64,000 nucleotides of DNA from Bacillota bacterium. Lineage in GTDB: Bacteria; Bacillota; Clostridia; Lachnospirales; Lachnospiraceae. A program made the position numbers and the translations under genes. Below are positions 44,002-53,375 of the stretch, piece after piece (the stretch's first letter is position 1; each line of letters starts with the position of its first letter). Location of the stretch: assembly GCA_023436225.1 (NCBI GenBank), contig JAEZKA010000035.1:62001-126000 (forward strand). The letters run 5' to 3'. Under the pieces are notes generated by a model. That model was not told where the DNA came from. It saw nothing but the letters and a program-made list of their open reading frames with translations, and made no database searches.

Positions 44002-44067
44002 AAATGTATAAACAGGCATTATTTAACACTTTTAAGAAACATTACATTTTTAGAGGAGGGCGTCTAT

Positions 44068-44229
44068 ATGTATATCAGTAGCACAAACATATTTATTAAT
44101 CCATCGGAGTATACATCAAATATTCCAAACAGTTTGATTACCTCCGAACGTTATTATAATTGTGAGAATTTCTTTTCGAATATCAATAATAAAAGAAGAA
44201 GCCTGTTTCATAAATTGATGAAAAAATAA
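44068..44229 (+). CDS. Small protein of 53 residues, function unknown
   Basis: The ORF MYISSTNIFINPSEY... has a very strong ribosome site (GAGGAGGG, 7 nt before ATG), a promoter at 43973-44001 and a terminator at 44246-44282. These three signs together support a real gene. The product is polar, Asn/Ser/Tyr-rich with a basic KRRSLFHKLMKK C-terminal end, has no transmembrane helix, and I recognise no family. It is divergent from the PucR regulator. Confidence 0.6.
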   Translation: MYISSTNIFINPSEYTSNIPNSLITSERYYNCENFFSNINNKRRSLFHKLMKK

Positions 44230-44245
44230 ATCAGAATAACAAAGC

Positions 44246-44282
44246 GGAGAGGACCACATGCTTCAGACATGTTGCCCTCTCC
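44246..44282. terminator. Terminator of the small ORF, also downstream of the glycan operon
   Basis: GGAGAGG / CCTCTCC stem with further CACATG/CATGTT pairs, followed by TTTTATAT on the plus strand. On the minus strand the tail is GCTTTGTTATT, less U-rich. Confidence 0.75.
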
Positions 44283-44399
44283 TTTTATATACCATTCACT
44301 TATTTTGCCGTTCTCAATAAATCAATCGGGCTCTGATGCTCGAAGCTTTTCTCCCTGGACTCTGGGGATTGGATAACAATCTTCAAATGCCCTAAACCA

Positions 44400-45968
44400 T
44401 CAGTCTTCAAACTGTTCAATGGTTACGATATTATCAATAAACTTATAACGGAATCGAACTACCGTATTATCCTTTTTTACCTTAAAATATCCTTTATTCG
44501 ATGAGCCACTTCTTGGATAAGTATCATAGCAATAGGTTGCTGACAGGGTTCCATAGGTAGAGATTGCATAATCGTATTCTCCTGCATACGGAATTACAAC
44601 CGAAAGAGTATAGGTATTATCCCCGATATAATACATTCTGGTTACCTCGCTGTTCGAATCGTTATTGGTTGCACCTACATAAGCTTGAAAGCTTCCATAT
44701 ACAACGATCTTCTCCGGCAGCTTCATTCCCGTCTCTTCATCAAAGGAGTTCTTTGCACCATAATTAATTATTCCCTCGGGATTGCCAGCTTTCTTACGCA
44801 GGCTGTCACCCATTGCCCAGAGCTTCTTAACCGTCTCTTCCTGACCAAAACCCATTGGGCAATCAGGACTTTTTGTATTAATCTGATAATAATCCTGCAG
44901 GTCCATCTCCCCAGTATCCGTCCGCACCATCTTAACCGCTGCTGCTTCAAGGCTTCTACGAAAAGGAATTTGAAAATATGCATTTACATTATTAATTGCT
45001 GTCCATTTATAGGTATATTCCAGAAAGTGTCTCTGTCCTTCTTCGTTCTGATTCGCAAACCAGCCGATCTGATCGTAGCCCCACCAGTCCTTCCAAGCGC
45101 GTTCTTCATAGGAATAGAGATCAAAATCTTCTAAGGCTTTACCGCCCCAGTTATCATATTCCATTAGATATGGCATCTCATCAGCATACCAACCGTTGGG
45201 ATTTAAGCCACCTTCACTGTAGCCTTCTCTTACTAAGACCAGTTTTTCTCCAGCCCTATTTAGAACAGGGTACCTCGTAAACGGCATTGCATGATAGTCT
45301 AGTAGTAGCTTTCCGTGTATGTTAATCCCATGGCTGTGAGCATCCATTAATATCTTATGGCGCCTTGCATGATCTTTGGCATAGGTACGTATCATTTCCA
45401 TCAGCTCAGCCATCTTTACCATTCCTCTGTCATTGGCCGTGTAAAGATGGATTTGTCCCAGGTGGAACGCTTCATATCCGGCATCAATATATCTGGTTGC
45501 CCGGTAGTAGAACCATAATCTTGTCTCCAGGCGATTGATGTCTGGAAGCGCCCCATCCTCACCCCAGATAAAGCCATTGGGCTTTTGTGGAAAACGCATC
45601 TCTTCAAAACGAAACCCTCTGTCTTCCGGCTCTAGACCAAAAGCCTTGAATACATAAGACGGTACCTTAAAATTCTCAATATGGCGATATACCGCTTCAA
45701 AGATACATGCCTGTAGTATAATTTCCGGATCGACCTTGTGTACTTCCTCTGCCAGGTACCTGGACCTTTGAAAATGCTCCTCATCATCTAGATCAGGCTC
45801 CCAGATTCCCGAAGCTCTTCCGATGAATTTAACTCCCAGGTTCTTAATGGCTCGAAGATCGTCAGAAAGCGTCTTGGTATGAATAAAAAACGCTGCGCTT
45901 ACTGCTCTGGATAAGTAATTTTCTAATACTTCTTTCTCAACATAAGTGTCAAAGGTATAATTTTTCAT
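44400..45968 (-). CDS. Uncharacterised 522-residue protein, putative glycoside-active TIM-barrel enzyme
   Basis: I do not recognise a named family. The N-terminal two-thirds read like a TIM barrel (FIHTKTLSDDLRAIKNLGV, GYEAFHLGQIHLYT, KILMDAHSHGINIHGKLLL) with many Trp, Asp and Glu, and candidate acids at WGEDGALPD and YDNWGGK. Residues ~410-522 look like a beta-sandwich (YTLSVVIPYAGEYDYAISTYG). No signal peptide is present, so it acts in the cytoplasm. It is the last gene of the mannosidase operon, 19 nt after the aminopeptidase gene, with AGGAGG before the ATG. A glycosidase or other sugar enzyme is inferred from context, not proven. Confidence 0.6.
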   Translation of the reverse strand: MKNYTFDTYVEKEVLENYLSRAVSAAFFIHTKTLSDDLRAIKNLGVKFIGRASGIWEPDLDDEEHFQRSRYLAEEVHKVDPEIILQACIFEAVYRHIENFKVPSYVFKAFGLEPEDRGFRFEEMRFPQKPNGFIWGEDGALPDINRLETRLWFYYRATRYIDAGYEAFHLGQIHLYTANDRGMVKMAELMEMIRTYAKDHARRHKILMDAHSHGINIHGKLLLDYHAMPFTRYPVLNRAGEKLVLVREGYSEGGLNPNGWYADEMPYLMEYDNWGGKALEDFDLYSYEERAWKDWWGYDQIGWFANQNEEGQRHFLEYTYKWTAINNVNAYFQIPFRRSLEAAAVKMVRTDTGEMDLQDYYQINTKSPDCPMGFGQEETVKKLWAMGDSLRKKAGNPEGIINYGAKNSFDEETGMKLPEKIVVYGSFQAYVGATNNDSNSEVTRMYYIGDNTYTLSVVIPYAGEYDYAISTYGTLSATYCYDTYPRSGSSNKGYFKVKKDNTVVRFRYKFIDNIVTIEQFED

Positions 45969-45986
45969 TGGACCTCCTAGTATTTA

Positions 45987-47474
45987 TTATTCTAAAAAAG
46001 CTGCTATGGATGCCGTAAGTACTCCTGTTGCTCCAATGCTCTGTAGCTTATTTTCCCCTCTGTTAACCGCGCTGCCAACAATATCCATATGAATCCATGG
46101 GAGTCCAGGTGTAATAAACTCCTCCAGAAAGCATGCCGCTACACTGGCACCGCCGTCACTACCGGGTGCATAATTGATCAGATCCGCCGTCTGTGTGTTA
46201 TAAAGTAACTCATGATAAGAAGAATCAAGGGGCAATCTCCATACCTTTTCGCACTGCTCTTTTGTCTTTCGAACAAAGGCTTCATAGTATTCCTCCTGGT
46301 TGGAGAATACACCTGATAGCTCATTCCCTAAAGACCTTTGACAGGAATAGGTCAAGGTAGCCAGATCAAGAATATAATCCGCACCTATTTTAGTTGCATA
46401 GGTAATCGCATCACACAGGATTAACCGCCCCTCCGCATCAATATTATAGACCTCTACTGTTTTTCCAGACATTGTGGTGAGGACATCTCCCATCTTGCAG
46501 GCATTCGGGCCTATTACATTCTCAACGGCCGGAATGACCAGTAGAATGTTCTTTTGACTCTTTTGTCTGACTGCAATTTCAAAGGCTGCAGCCATATTAG
46601 CAGCACCGCACATATCGTACTTCATGCCCTGCATTCCGGATATGGATTTGAGATGATAGCCTCCGCTGTCAAACATGACTCCTTTTCCTATTAATGCTGT
46701 GACCGGTGCCCCTTTTAACCCTTCATAATAAATACTAATCAGCTTTGGCTCCTCCTCAGAGCCGGCATTAATACCAAGGATTCCGCCACTATGTAAGGCT
46801 TCTAATTCCTCTCTCCCTAATATCTCATAAGCTAATTGATATTCCTTGGCAAGGTCCATGAGGTAGTCTGCAAATTGCTTTACATGCAGATAATTATTGG
46901 GGAGGTCACCTAGCATTCTAGCATAATTTATACACTTCCCATAGGTTTCAGCTCTGTTAATGCTTTCCTCCGGTATGCTACTATTAATTAATGTGAAGTG
47001 ACACCCGTTCTTTTCCTCCTTTAATTGATCTCTCATTGCAAACAAGGAGCCTTCTCTCACCTGGGTCAGGTTCTCTTTACTAAAGGTATAGGCGCCTTGA
47101 TACATTGCCTTAATGATTGTCTCAGCAATCTCTGCCTCTGTATACCGATCAAATTCCAGTCCTTCCAGAAGAATTTGGCAATCCTCTTCAGCACTATTTC
47201 CAAAGGCAGCGAAGAGCTTCTTCAAATGCATCAGTTCAAAGTCAACATGCCTTCCCAGATACATCAGGGTTATTGTGATTGACCTATCCTCCGTGGAAAT
47301 CCATAGGGTCTGTCCAGTCGACCTCTTCTCCGGCTTTATCCTTTCTATCCAGGCATTATCTGCAAGCGGAATAAGCTGTAGCTGACTGCTTAAATTTGTT
47401 TCTTCAAAATACGGAACTAATACATGCTCCTTCGGTTTACTTATCACTAATTTCTGTTTAGAACTGAATTTCAT
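45987..47474 (-). CDS. Leucyl aminopeptidase, M17 family
   Basis: The ~495-residue protein has the M17 catalytic C-terminal domain: GKGVMFDSGGYHLKS with metal-binding and catalytic Lys/Asp, and the signature NIDAEGRLILCDA (usually NTDAEGRL). It removes N-terminal residues from peptides in the cytoplasm with two metal ions. ATG at 47474 has GGGGGGGTG upstream. It lies between GH38 and the 522-residue gene, which suggests that glycopeptides or glycosylated amino acids are processed here. Confidence 0.88.
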   Translation of the reverse strand: MKFSSKQKLVISKPKEHVLVPYFEETNLSSQLQLIPLADNAWIERIKPEKRSTGQTLWISTEDRSITITLMYLGRHVDFELMHLKKLFAAFGNSAEEDCQILLEGLEFDRYTEAEIAETIIKAMYQGAYTFSKENLTQVREGSLFAMRDQLKEEKNGCHFTLINSSIPEESINRAETYGKCINYARMLGDLPNNYLHVKQFADYLMDLAKEYQLAYEILGREELEALHSGGILGINAGSEEEPKLISIYYEGLKGAPVTALIGKGVMFDSGGYHLKSISGMQGMKYDMCGAANMAAAFEIAVRQKSQKNILLVIPAVENVIGPNACKMGDVLTTMSGKTVEVYNIDAEGRLILCDAITYATKIGADYILDLATLTYSCQRSLGNELSGVFSNQEEYYEAFVRKTKEQCEKVWRLPLDSSYHELLYNTQTADLINYAPGSDGGASVAACFLEEFITPGLPWIHMDIVGSAVNRGENKLQSIGATGVLTASIAAFLE

Positions 47475-47505
47475 AGATAACACCCCCCCTGTCATATGTG
47501 CACAA

Positions 47506-47540
47506 AGGGACTATCGGGGTAAATACCGGCAATAGTCCCT
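47506..47540 (-). other. Intercistronic hairpin between GH38 and aminopeptidase
   Basis: Perfect 9-bp arms AGGGACTAT / ATAGTCCCT with a 17-nt loop, followed on the minus strand by TTTGTG. It may partially terminate or stabilise the upstream mRNA. Confidence 0.45.
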
Positions 47541-47553
47541 AGTTTAAGAAGCA

Positions 47554-50500
47554 TTACTTAAATATTACCAGTAAGGTCTTTATTTCATATGGTTTAATCG
47601 CAAGCTCAATGGGTTCTTGTATAAAACCTGTAATTGGTTCTTCCATCAGATCACATTCACACCACTTTTCGATTGGTCTGCTAGAGGTTACCATAACATT
47701 TCCTCGTGCTCCTGCATATTCATGAAAGCGAATAACTGTCATATCAGAAAGCTCCGCTTGCTTGATACAATCCACTACGATATTCTCGTTCTGGAAGGTG
47801 AATAAACTGCCTTGTTCAAATTTTACTGCACCGACAACCGCAGTGATCGGATTATTTAAATCAAAAGCCTCCTGTTCCAGCTTGCTCTGATACCACTCCT
47901 CAACGTGAGGATAGATGGAGTAGGTAAATTCATGATATCCCAGATCTGCAGTATAGTCGGGATCAATTGCAGATTTAATCAGTGTAAGTCGAAGAGTATC
48001 CTCAAGCACATCATGACCATATTTACAGTTATTTAATAAAGCGAAGCCATAACCTGTCTCACTGATGTCAACCCATTTGTGGGCAACCACTTCGAATTTA
48101 GCAGCTTCCCAACTGGTATTTCTGGTAATTGGACGGCGAATATTGCCATATTGAATATCAAATCTGGCATCAACCGCACGGATATTTACCGGAAATGCTA
48201 CCTTCATTAGCTTCTGGCGTTCCTCCCACTGGACCTGGGTCTTAAAATCAATTCGCTTTTTCCTATGATACAAGCACATGGTTTGCTTAATCTCGGATTT
48301 GTGGTATCCCCAGGTGAAGTTGATAAAGATACCAAGTGCATTTTCTTCTACGAGAATCTCTCTGCAATCCGTTACAAGCTCCATCTTATTATGGATTGTA
48401 GGCTCCATCTCCCAAGCGTCAAAGCATCTCGGTTTATCCTCAGAGATCTGCAATACGTTAGCGAACTTACCCATCGGAATAATTTCTCTACCGGCTTCTT
48501 TATCATAAATACTAGTCAAATGTCCTTGATCATTCCAGGTAACCTGATAATATACGGTATCTGCCTGATTACAGGTAGCCTCACTGGATTTAATTGGTGC
48601 TTCTGCTTTATCCGTCTTAGTGATGGTAGTAAAGGAGAACGGATCCATGTCCTTCACATATACGAGGGCCTCACCATCCTTAATGACACTGGTCAATATT
48701 TCACCCTTTTGATTCATAAAGGAGCATTGCTCGGTAATATCAGGTATTGTAATATAAGAACTACGTTTCCAATTAGAATTATTCCATACCGTATAACAGC
48801 CGTCCTTTTTTTCATATAACCCACTATTCACACGCTTCATTACATCATCCAGGATTGCAATCGCCTTCTCATATTCCTCGTGGCTATCTTCATATACCTC
48901 TTTGATAGAAGATCCGGGTAAAATATCATGGAATTGTTGACAAAGAACGATCTTCCAAGCTTCTAAGATTGCTTCCTTCTGATATGTTACCTTAAAGAAC
49001 CGTTCAGCAATAAAGGAGAGCATCTCAACATTACGAAGCATGTATTCCAGCTGGCGATTCATTTTCTTATTATAAGCCTGGGAGGTATAGGTTCCTCTAT
49101 GAAATTCCAGATATAGCTCCCCATCCCATACCGGAAGATAGCCTTCCATCTCATTCTTCTGAATTGTCTCCTGCAAGCGTCTAAAATACTCTGTAGCAGA
49201 CTCTACTTGTACATGAGGTATTCCCGGGATTTTATTGATATGCTTAATGGTCTCAATCATATCACGGTTGGGGCCGCCTCCTCCATCTCCATAGCCATAG
49301 GAAATCAGTAAATCTTTATTTAAATCCTTATTTTTATAATTATCCCAGACACCTTTTACTGCATAAGGCCTGGTATCACCGTTATATGTATAGGAAGATG
49401 AGCCTTGGTCAGTGGTAGTGATAAAATGAGATACAATCTCCGTTCCATCGATTCCTCTCCAAAGGAAGGTGTCATAGGGTAACTTGTTCGTATCATTCCA
49501 GCTAATCTTGGTCGTCATAAAGGTATTGATCCCGGCTTTTTTTAAGATTTGCGGAAGCGCCCAGGAATATCCGAATACATCGGGAAGCCACAAGAATTCG
49601 TTCTTATTGCCGAATTCCTTCTGAAAGAAATTCTTGCCAACTAAGATTTGCCTTACGATAGATTCACCACTTACCAGATTACAATCGCATTCTACCCACA
49701 TGGAGCCGGAGGGTTCCCATTTCCCTTCCTCAACCCGCTTCTTGATATGTTCATATATATCCGGATAATCCATTTTGATAAAATCATATAGCTGTGCCTG
49801 TGACTGCAAGAAAGAATAGTGATCATATCGGTCCATCATCCGGTTGACCGTAGAGAAAGAACGTGCTGCTTTTTCTCTGGTATGGCGAAGTCTCCAAAGC
49901 CATGCTACATCAATGTGGGTATGACCCAGCATGCTTACATTGACGTCCGGCTTCCCCCTTCCGTCCATCTTATCATTCAGATAACGATAAGCAAGGTCAA
50001 TACTCTCATAGCAAAGCTCTGACCCCGGTTCTGTATAATCAATGAGCTGGAAGGCTTTCACTAAAGTATTTAACATCCATTCCTTATGTTCATTGTTTTT
50101 ATCAAGTAAATCATAGGTTTCAATGGCACTTCTTGCGAGAAAATATAAATCATCTGTTGGATGATCCAGTACACCAAACTGTGCACGCTCGATTTCCATT
50201 GCCATATCCTTAGGAAATCCACCCCCATTTAAGCCGGACCATACTCGGAATTTCAGATCTAGCTGGAGACCATTCTCCTTCACATCGAAAAATACTTCCT
50301 TATGATTACCGTCTACGCCCTGATATGGTTTCCCATTCAAATACAATAAGCTTTCAAAATGACTGTTATTGCCTGTACCTTCTGGTACACCAAAATCAAA
50401 AAGGCCAATTACTTCTTTATCCCGTAATTCCTCCGGGATGACAATGGTAGTACATAACCAATTATATTGATCCCAACCCTTCCAACGGTATCCAACGCCA

Positions 50501-50658
50501 ACCTCCTTGGAAGGTCCTTGGGGTGTACGATTACCGATTGTTCCGTCATCCGTATACCAGTGAAAGATTTCAATATTATGTAAACTTCTATATCGTAACT
50601 CCTTCAGTTCATCAATAAGATTATTAATACGATCTCTGTTATGAAAATTAAAGGGCAT
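47554..50658 (-). CDS. Alpha-mannosidase, GH38
   Basis: The 1034-residue protein is a GH38 enzyme. The metal-binding HTHIDVAWLWRL and the nucleophile-bearing LWLPDVFGYSWALPQIL are clear, followed by KISWNDTNKLPYDTFLWRG. The C-terminal half is the beta-sandwich region typical of this family. No signal peptide, so imported oligosaccharides are cut inside the cell. It overlaps the GH4 gene by 11 nt, and its AGGAGG lies in the GH4 coding end. Release of mannose from N-glycan-like oligosaccharides is likely. Confidence 0.92.
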   Translation of the reverse strand: MPFNFHNRDRINNLIDELKELRYRSLHNIEIFHWYTDDGTIGNRTPQGPSKEVGVGYRWKGWDQYNWLCTTIVIPEELRDKEVIGLFDFGVPEGTGNNSHFESLLYLNGKPYQGVDGNHKEVFFDVKENGLQLDLKFRVWSGLNGGGFPKDMAMEIERAQFGVLDHPTDDLYFLARSAIETYDLLDKNNEHKEWMLNTLVKAFQLIDYTEPGSELCYESIDLAYRYLNDKMDGRGKPDVNVSMLGHTHIDVAWLWRLRHTREKAARSFSTVNRMMDRYDHYSFLQSQAQLYDFIKMDYPDIYEHIKKRVEEGKWEPSGSMWVECDCNLVSGESIVRQILVGKNFFQKEFGNKNEFLWLPDVFGYSWALPQILKKAGINTFMTTKISWNDTNKLPYDTFLWRGIDGTEIVSHFITTTDQGSSSYTYNGDTRPYAVKGVWDNYKNKDLNKDLLISYGYGDGGGGPNRDMIETIKHINKIPGIPHVQVESATEYFRRLQETIQKNEMEGYLPVWDGELYLEFHRGTYTSQAYNKKMNRQLEYMLRNVEMLSFIAERFFKVTYQKEAILEAWKIVLCQQFHDILPGSSIKEVYEDSHEEYEKAIAILDDVMKRVNSGLYEKKDGCYTVWNNSNWKRSSYITIPDITEQCSFMNQKGEILTSVIKDGEALVYVKDMDPFSFTTITKTDKAEAPIKSSEATCNQADTVYYQVTWNDQGHLTSIYDKEAGREIIPMGKFANVLQISEDKPRCFDAWEMEPTIHNKMELVTDCREILVEENALGIFINFTWGYHKSEIKQTMCLYHRKKRIDFKTQVQWEERQKLMKVAFPVNIRAVDARFDIQYGNIRRPITRNTSWEAAKFEVVAHKWVDISETGYGFALLNNCKYGHDVLEDTLRLTLIKSAIDPDYTADLGYHEFTYSIYPHVEEWYQSKLEQEAFDLNNPITAVVGAVKFEQGSLFTFQNENIVVDCIKQAELSDMTVIRFHEYAGARGNVMVTSSRPIEKWCECDLMEEPITGFIQEPIELAIKPYEIKTLLVIFK

Positions 50659-52021
50659 AGGAACCTCCTATCATACCGCCATAGGCCTTATCGTACCTAT
50701 CCACTAATCTCTTTGCCAAGGAATAGGAATCAATCAGTGGATGTAAAGTCAGAGCCTGAATGGCTGTTTCTCTTGATTTCGTTTCAATTGCTTTTACTGT
50801 AAGCTTTTCATACATCTTTATCATCCTGATCAGAAGGTAGCAAGCTTCCGGTACCTCTCCAATGGGAACAGGATGAATACCTTCCTTTGACACCTTGCAG
50901 GTTACTTCAATTATATCATTATCTTCTAGTCCTGTAATGCATCCCTTGTTTTCAACAGAAAGCACCAGATGAAGCCCTTCCTCACTTTGAAGACCCTCGA
51001 TACAGTCAAGCATTACCCCCGCATAGCCCATACCATCCGGAATCTCAAGTTCACCCTTTTTAATCTCTTCCTGGTGACTGCCACCGGTCTCGATGCTCAT
51101 ATAGGAGCCTTCCCTGACCGCCATGTAATATAAGAAGATTTGCAATGCTTCTTCTGGATTCGCATCTATGTCAATTTCCTTAAGTTCCTTCATCATCTGA
51201 ATATTGACGCTCTCTATGGTCTTTCCTCTGGTTACACCTGATGATAAAATATTAGCCAAGGCTGTCTCTCTGTGATAATAATAATATAGATATTCATTGG
51301 GCAAGAAACCTATGGAACGAATTAACTCCGGATCAAACATCGAGAATTCCGAAATGTTTTTTAAGAAATTACTATCCTGGAGTAAGTCATTTAATATCTC
51401 ATTTCCGTGCATTTTCACACTGCGTATCCAGGATAAATGATTTAGTCCAAAGAACTCAACATAAAGGTCTTTTTCGTCTACCTCTAAAGACTTTGCCATA
51501 CGAACCTTCGTGCTACTCGGTGCATCACAGATACCAATGATGTTATCATAGCCAGCACTGCGAAGCGCCTGAGTCACTAGCCCTGAGGGATTTGTGAAGT
51601 TAAAAATAAGAGCCTTGGGTGCATATTTTTTGATCAGCTCACAATATTCTAAAAGAATTGGAATGGTACGAACAGCCATTGAGAAGCCGCCAACTCCAGT
51701 GGTTTCCTGTCCGATCACCCCCTCCTCAAGAGCAATTGTTTCATCAATAACCCTGGAATGATCTCCACCCACACGTAAGGTGGTTACAATGTAATCGGCA
51801 CCGGTGATTGCTTCTATTGCGTCCTCTGCCACCTCCAATAAAAGGTCTTCCTTCCTACGACGAATTACATGCTTACATAGCTTACCGATCATCTGCTGCT
51901 TCTCTCGATTAATATCATACAATACTACTTTATCTATATTCAGCCTCTTATAGCGTGTAAGCAATCCATTGATAAATATAACGGTCCTTACACCTGCTCC
52001 ACCGATCACTGCGATTTTCAT
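50648..52021 (-). CDS. NAD-dependent GH4 glycosidase
   Basis: The 457-residue GH4 protein has the N-terminal NAD-binding MKIAVIGGAGVRTVIF, NFTNPSGLVTQALR, the Cys-containing GICDAPSS and the metal His in FGLNHLSW. GH4 enzymes cleave phospho- or non-phosphorylated glycosides by a redox mechanism needing NAD and Mn. Substrate (6-phospho-beta-glucoside, alpha-galactoside or another) is not clear. The GH38 and PfkB neighbours suggest a mannose-containing disaccharide. Confidence 0.88.
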   Translation of the reverse strand: MKIAVIGGAGVRTVIFINGLLTRYKRLNIDKVVLYDINREKQQMIGKLCKHVIRRRKEDLLLEVAEDAIEAITGADYIVTTLRVGGDHSRVIDETIALEEGVIGQETTGVGGFSMAVRTIPILLEYCELIKKYAPKALIFNFTNPSGLVTQALRSAGYDNIIGICDAPSSTKVRMAKSLEVDEKDLYVEFFGLNHLSWIRSVKMHGNEILNDLLQDSNFLKNISEFSMFDPELIRSIGFLPNEYLYYYYHRETALANILSSGVTRGKTIESVNIQMMKELKEIDIDANPEEALQIFLYYMAVREGSYMSIETGGSHQEEIKKGELEIPDGMGYAGVMLDCIEGLQSEEGLHLVLSVENKGCITGLEDNDIIEVTCKVSKEGIHPVPIGEVPEACYLLIRMIKMYEKLTVKAIETKSRETAIQALTLHPLIDSYSLAKRLVDRYDKAYGGMIGGSYAL

Positions 52022-52030
52022 GCTCTTCTC

Positions 52031-52972
52031 CTACCTTTCTTCCTGCTCCCTTATGAATTTGATTAAGCTTTCTTCCGTCGGAAAGGCTGTATTACCGCCA
52101 TATGCAGTAACCGATAATGCTCCACAGCAATTACCGTATTGAAGACATTCCCGAATGGATTTCTCCTTTAAAAATCCATAGATAAATCCGGCATTAAAGG
52201 AGTCTCCCGCACCGGTGGTATCTACTGCCGTAACACGAAAAGACTTAACAGCAGTGACTTTACCCTTTGAAACAGCCATCGAGCCATTCTTTCCAAGCTT
52301 TGCAACTACTATTTTGCAATACTTTGAAAAATCAGAAACCGCTGCTGCTGCACTTTCCTTTCTTCCATAATGAATTGCTTCTGTTTCATTCATGAATAAC
52401 ACATCAATATACGGAAACAATTTATAAATCCCTTGATACCATTCTCCGGTTCCATCCCAGCCTACATCCATACTAACGGTTACATCGTTCTCTTCTTTGA
52501 CTCTTTTTAATAGGCTAAGGTATTGCTGATGATTTTTACTTCCTGCATATCCTGTCACATGAATATGCCTTGCCGCTTTCACATGCTCTATTTGTATTGC
52601 ACTAATATCAATTTCATCATTTGTTCCTCTATACGTCAAAAATGACCGATCCTCTTCATTCGTAAAACTAAGTGAAATGCCAGTTTTATTTTTATCGCTG
52701 ATTTTAATTAATGAAGTATCCACCTGCTTTTGCTGCAATTCGTCTAAAATAAATTTACCATAGCAGTCATCTCCGATGGTCCCTTGAAAGACCGGTTTCA
52801 ATCCTAGTTTTCCAAGTCCCAGGGTAAAAAGAGCGGCTCCCCCACCAACATAAGTATTCATAGTTTCCACTTCATCTTCTTGTCCGGGCAATGGCAAATG
52901 CTCCACTCCCGGTATTACGATATCAACATTTAAATCACCATAAATGAATGCATCCCACTTCTTAGCTGTCAC
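52031..52972 (-). CDS. PfkB-family carbohydrate kinase
   Basis: The 313-residue ribokinase-like protein starts at GTG (52972) with GGGAGGT upstream. It has YVGGGAALFTLGLGKLGL, SLSFTNEEDRSFLTYRG and the signature DTTGAGDSFNAGFIYGFL with the catalytic Asp. It phosphorylates a monosaccharide, perhaps the product of GH38/GH4 cleavage. It is the first gene of the enzyme block downstream of the 276-bp palindromic element. Confidence 0.9.
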   Translation of the reverse strand: MTAKKWDAFIYGDLNVDIVIPGVEHLPLPGQEDEVETMNTYVGGGAALFTLGLGKLGLKPVFQGTIGDDCYGKFILDELQQKQVDTSLIKISDKNKTGISLSFTNEEDRSFLTYRGTNDEIDISAIQIEHVKAARHIHVTGYAGSKNHQQYLSLLKRVKEENDVTVSMDVGWDGTGEWYQGIYKLFPYIDVLFMNETEAIHYGRKESAAAAVSDFSKYCKIVVAKLGKNGSMAVSKGKVTAVKSFRVTAVDTTGAGDSFNAGFIYGFLKEKSIRECLQYGNCCGALSVTAYGGNTAFPTEESLIKFIREQEER

Positions 52973-53077
52973 TTTCTACCTCCCAAATTATAAAAAATTC
53001 TTTACCTCCGTTTCCCTAAAAAATAACCTTTAAGTATTCTTAATTAACGTCGGTAAAGAATCTATATTCTTTTTAAT

Positions 53078-53353
53078 TGATTTGAGTGTCAAAAGCCTTA
53101 CATATAACTTGGTTTCGTCAATTTGCACATCTCTATCTAGACTTTTAGTGTGATGAAGAATATAATTTGATAAGCAACTGTATGAGTCCGTTGGTACTTA
53201 GGTCCTGTATTTTAGGACCTTACGTACCATTACGTGACTCATACAAGCGAGAGCGTGTTGCGAACGAATTATATTCTTTATCATGTTATCAAAATATGAA
53301 ATTGTGCAAATTGACGAAACATTATCTATAATAGGCTTTTGACATTCAAATCA
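53078..53353. mobile_element. 276-bp nearly full-length palindromic element, MITE-like
   Basis: Outer ends match as inverted repeats over about 52 bp: TGATTTGAGTGTCAAAAGCC left against TGATTTGAATGTCAAAAGCC read in from the right, then TTTCGTCAATTTGCACA in both. Inner paired segments include GAAGAATATAATT / AATTATATTCTTT, TGTATGAGTC / GACTCATACA and a central AGGTCCT / AGGACCT hairpin. It has no ORF and lies 22 bp after lplC and 105 bp before pfkB. I saw no clear target duplication. It may be a MITE or a large RNA hairpin that lowers downstream expression. Confidence 0.6.
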
Positions 53354-53375
53354 TACTTATTTTCTTATGAATGAA

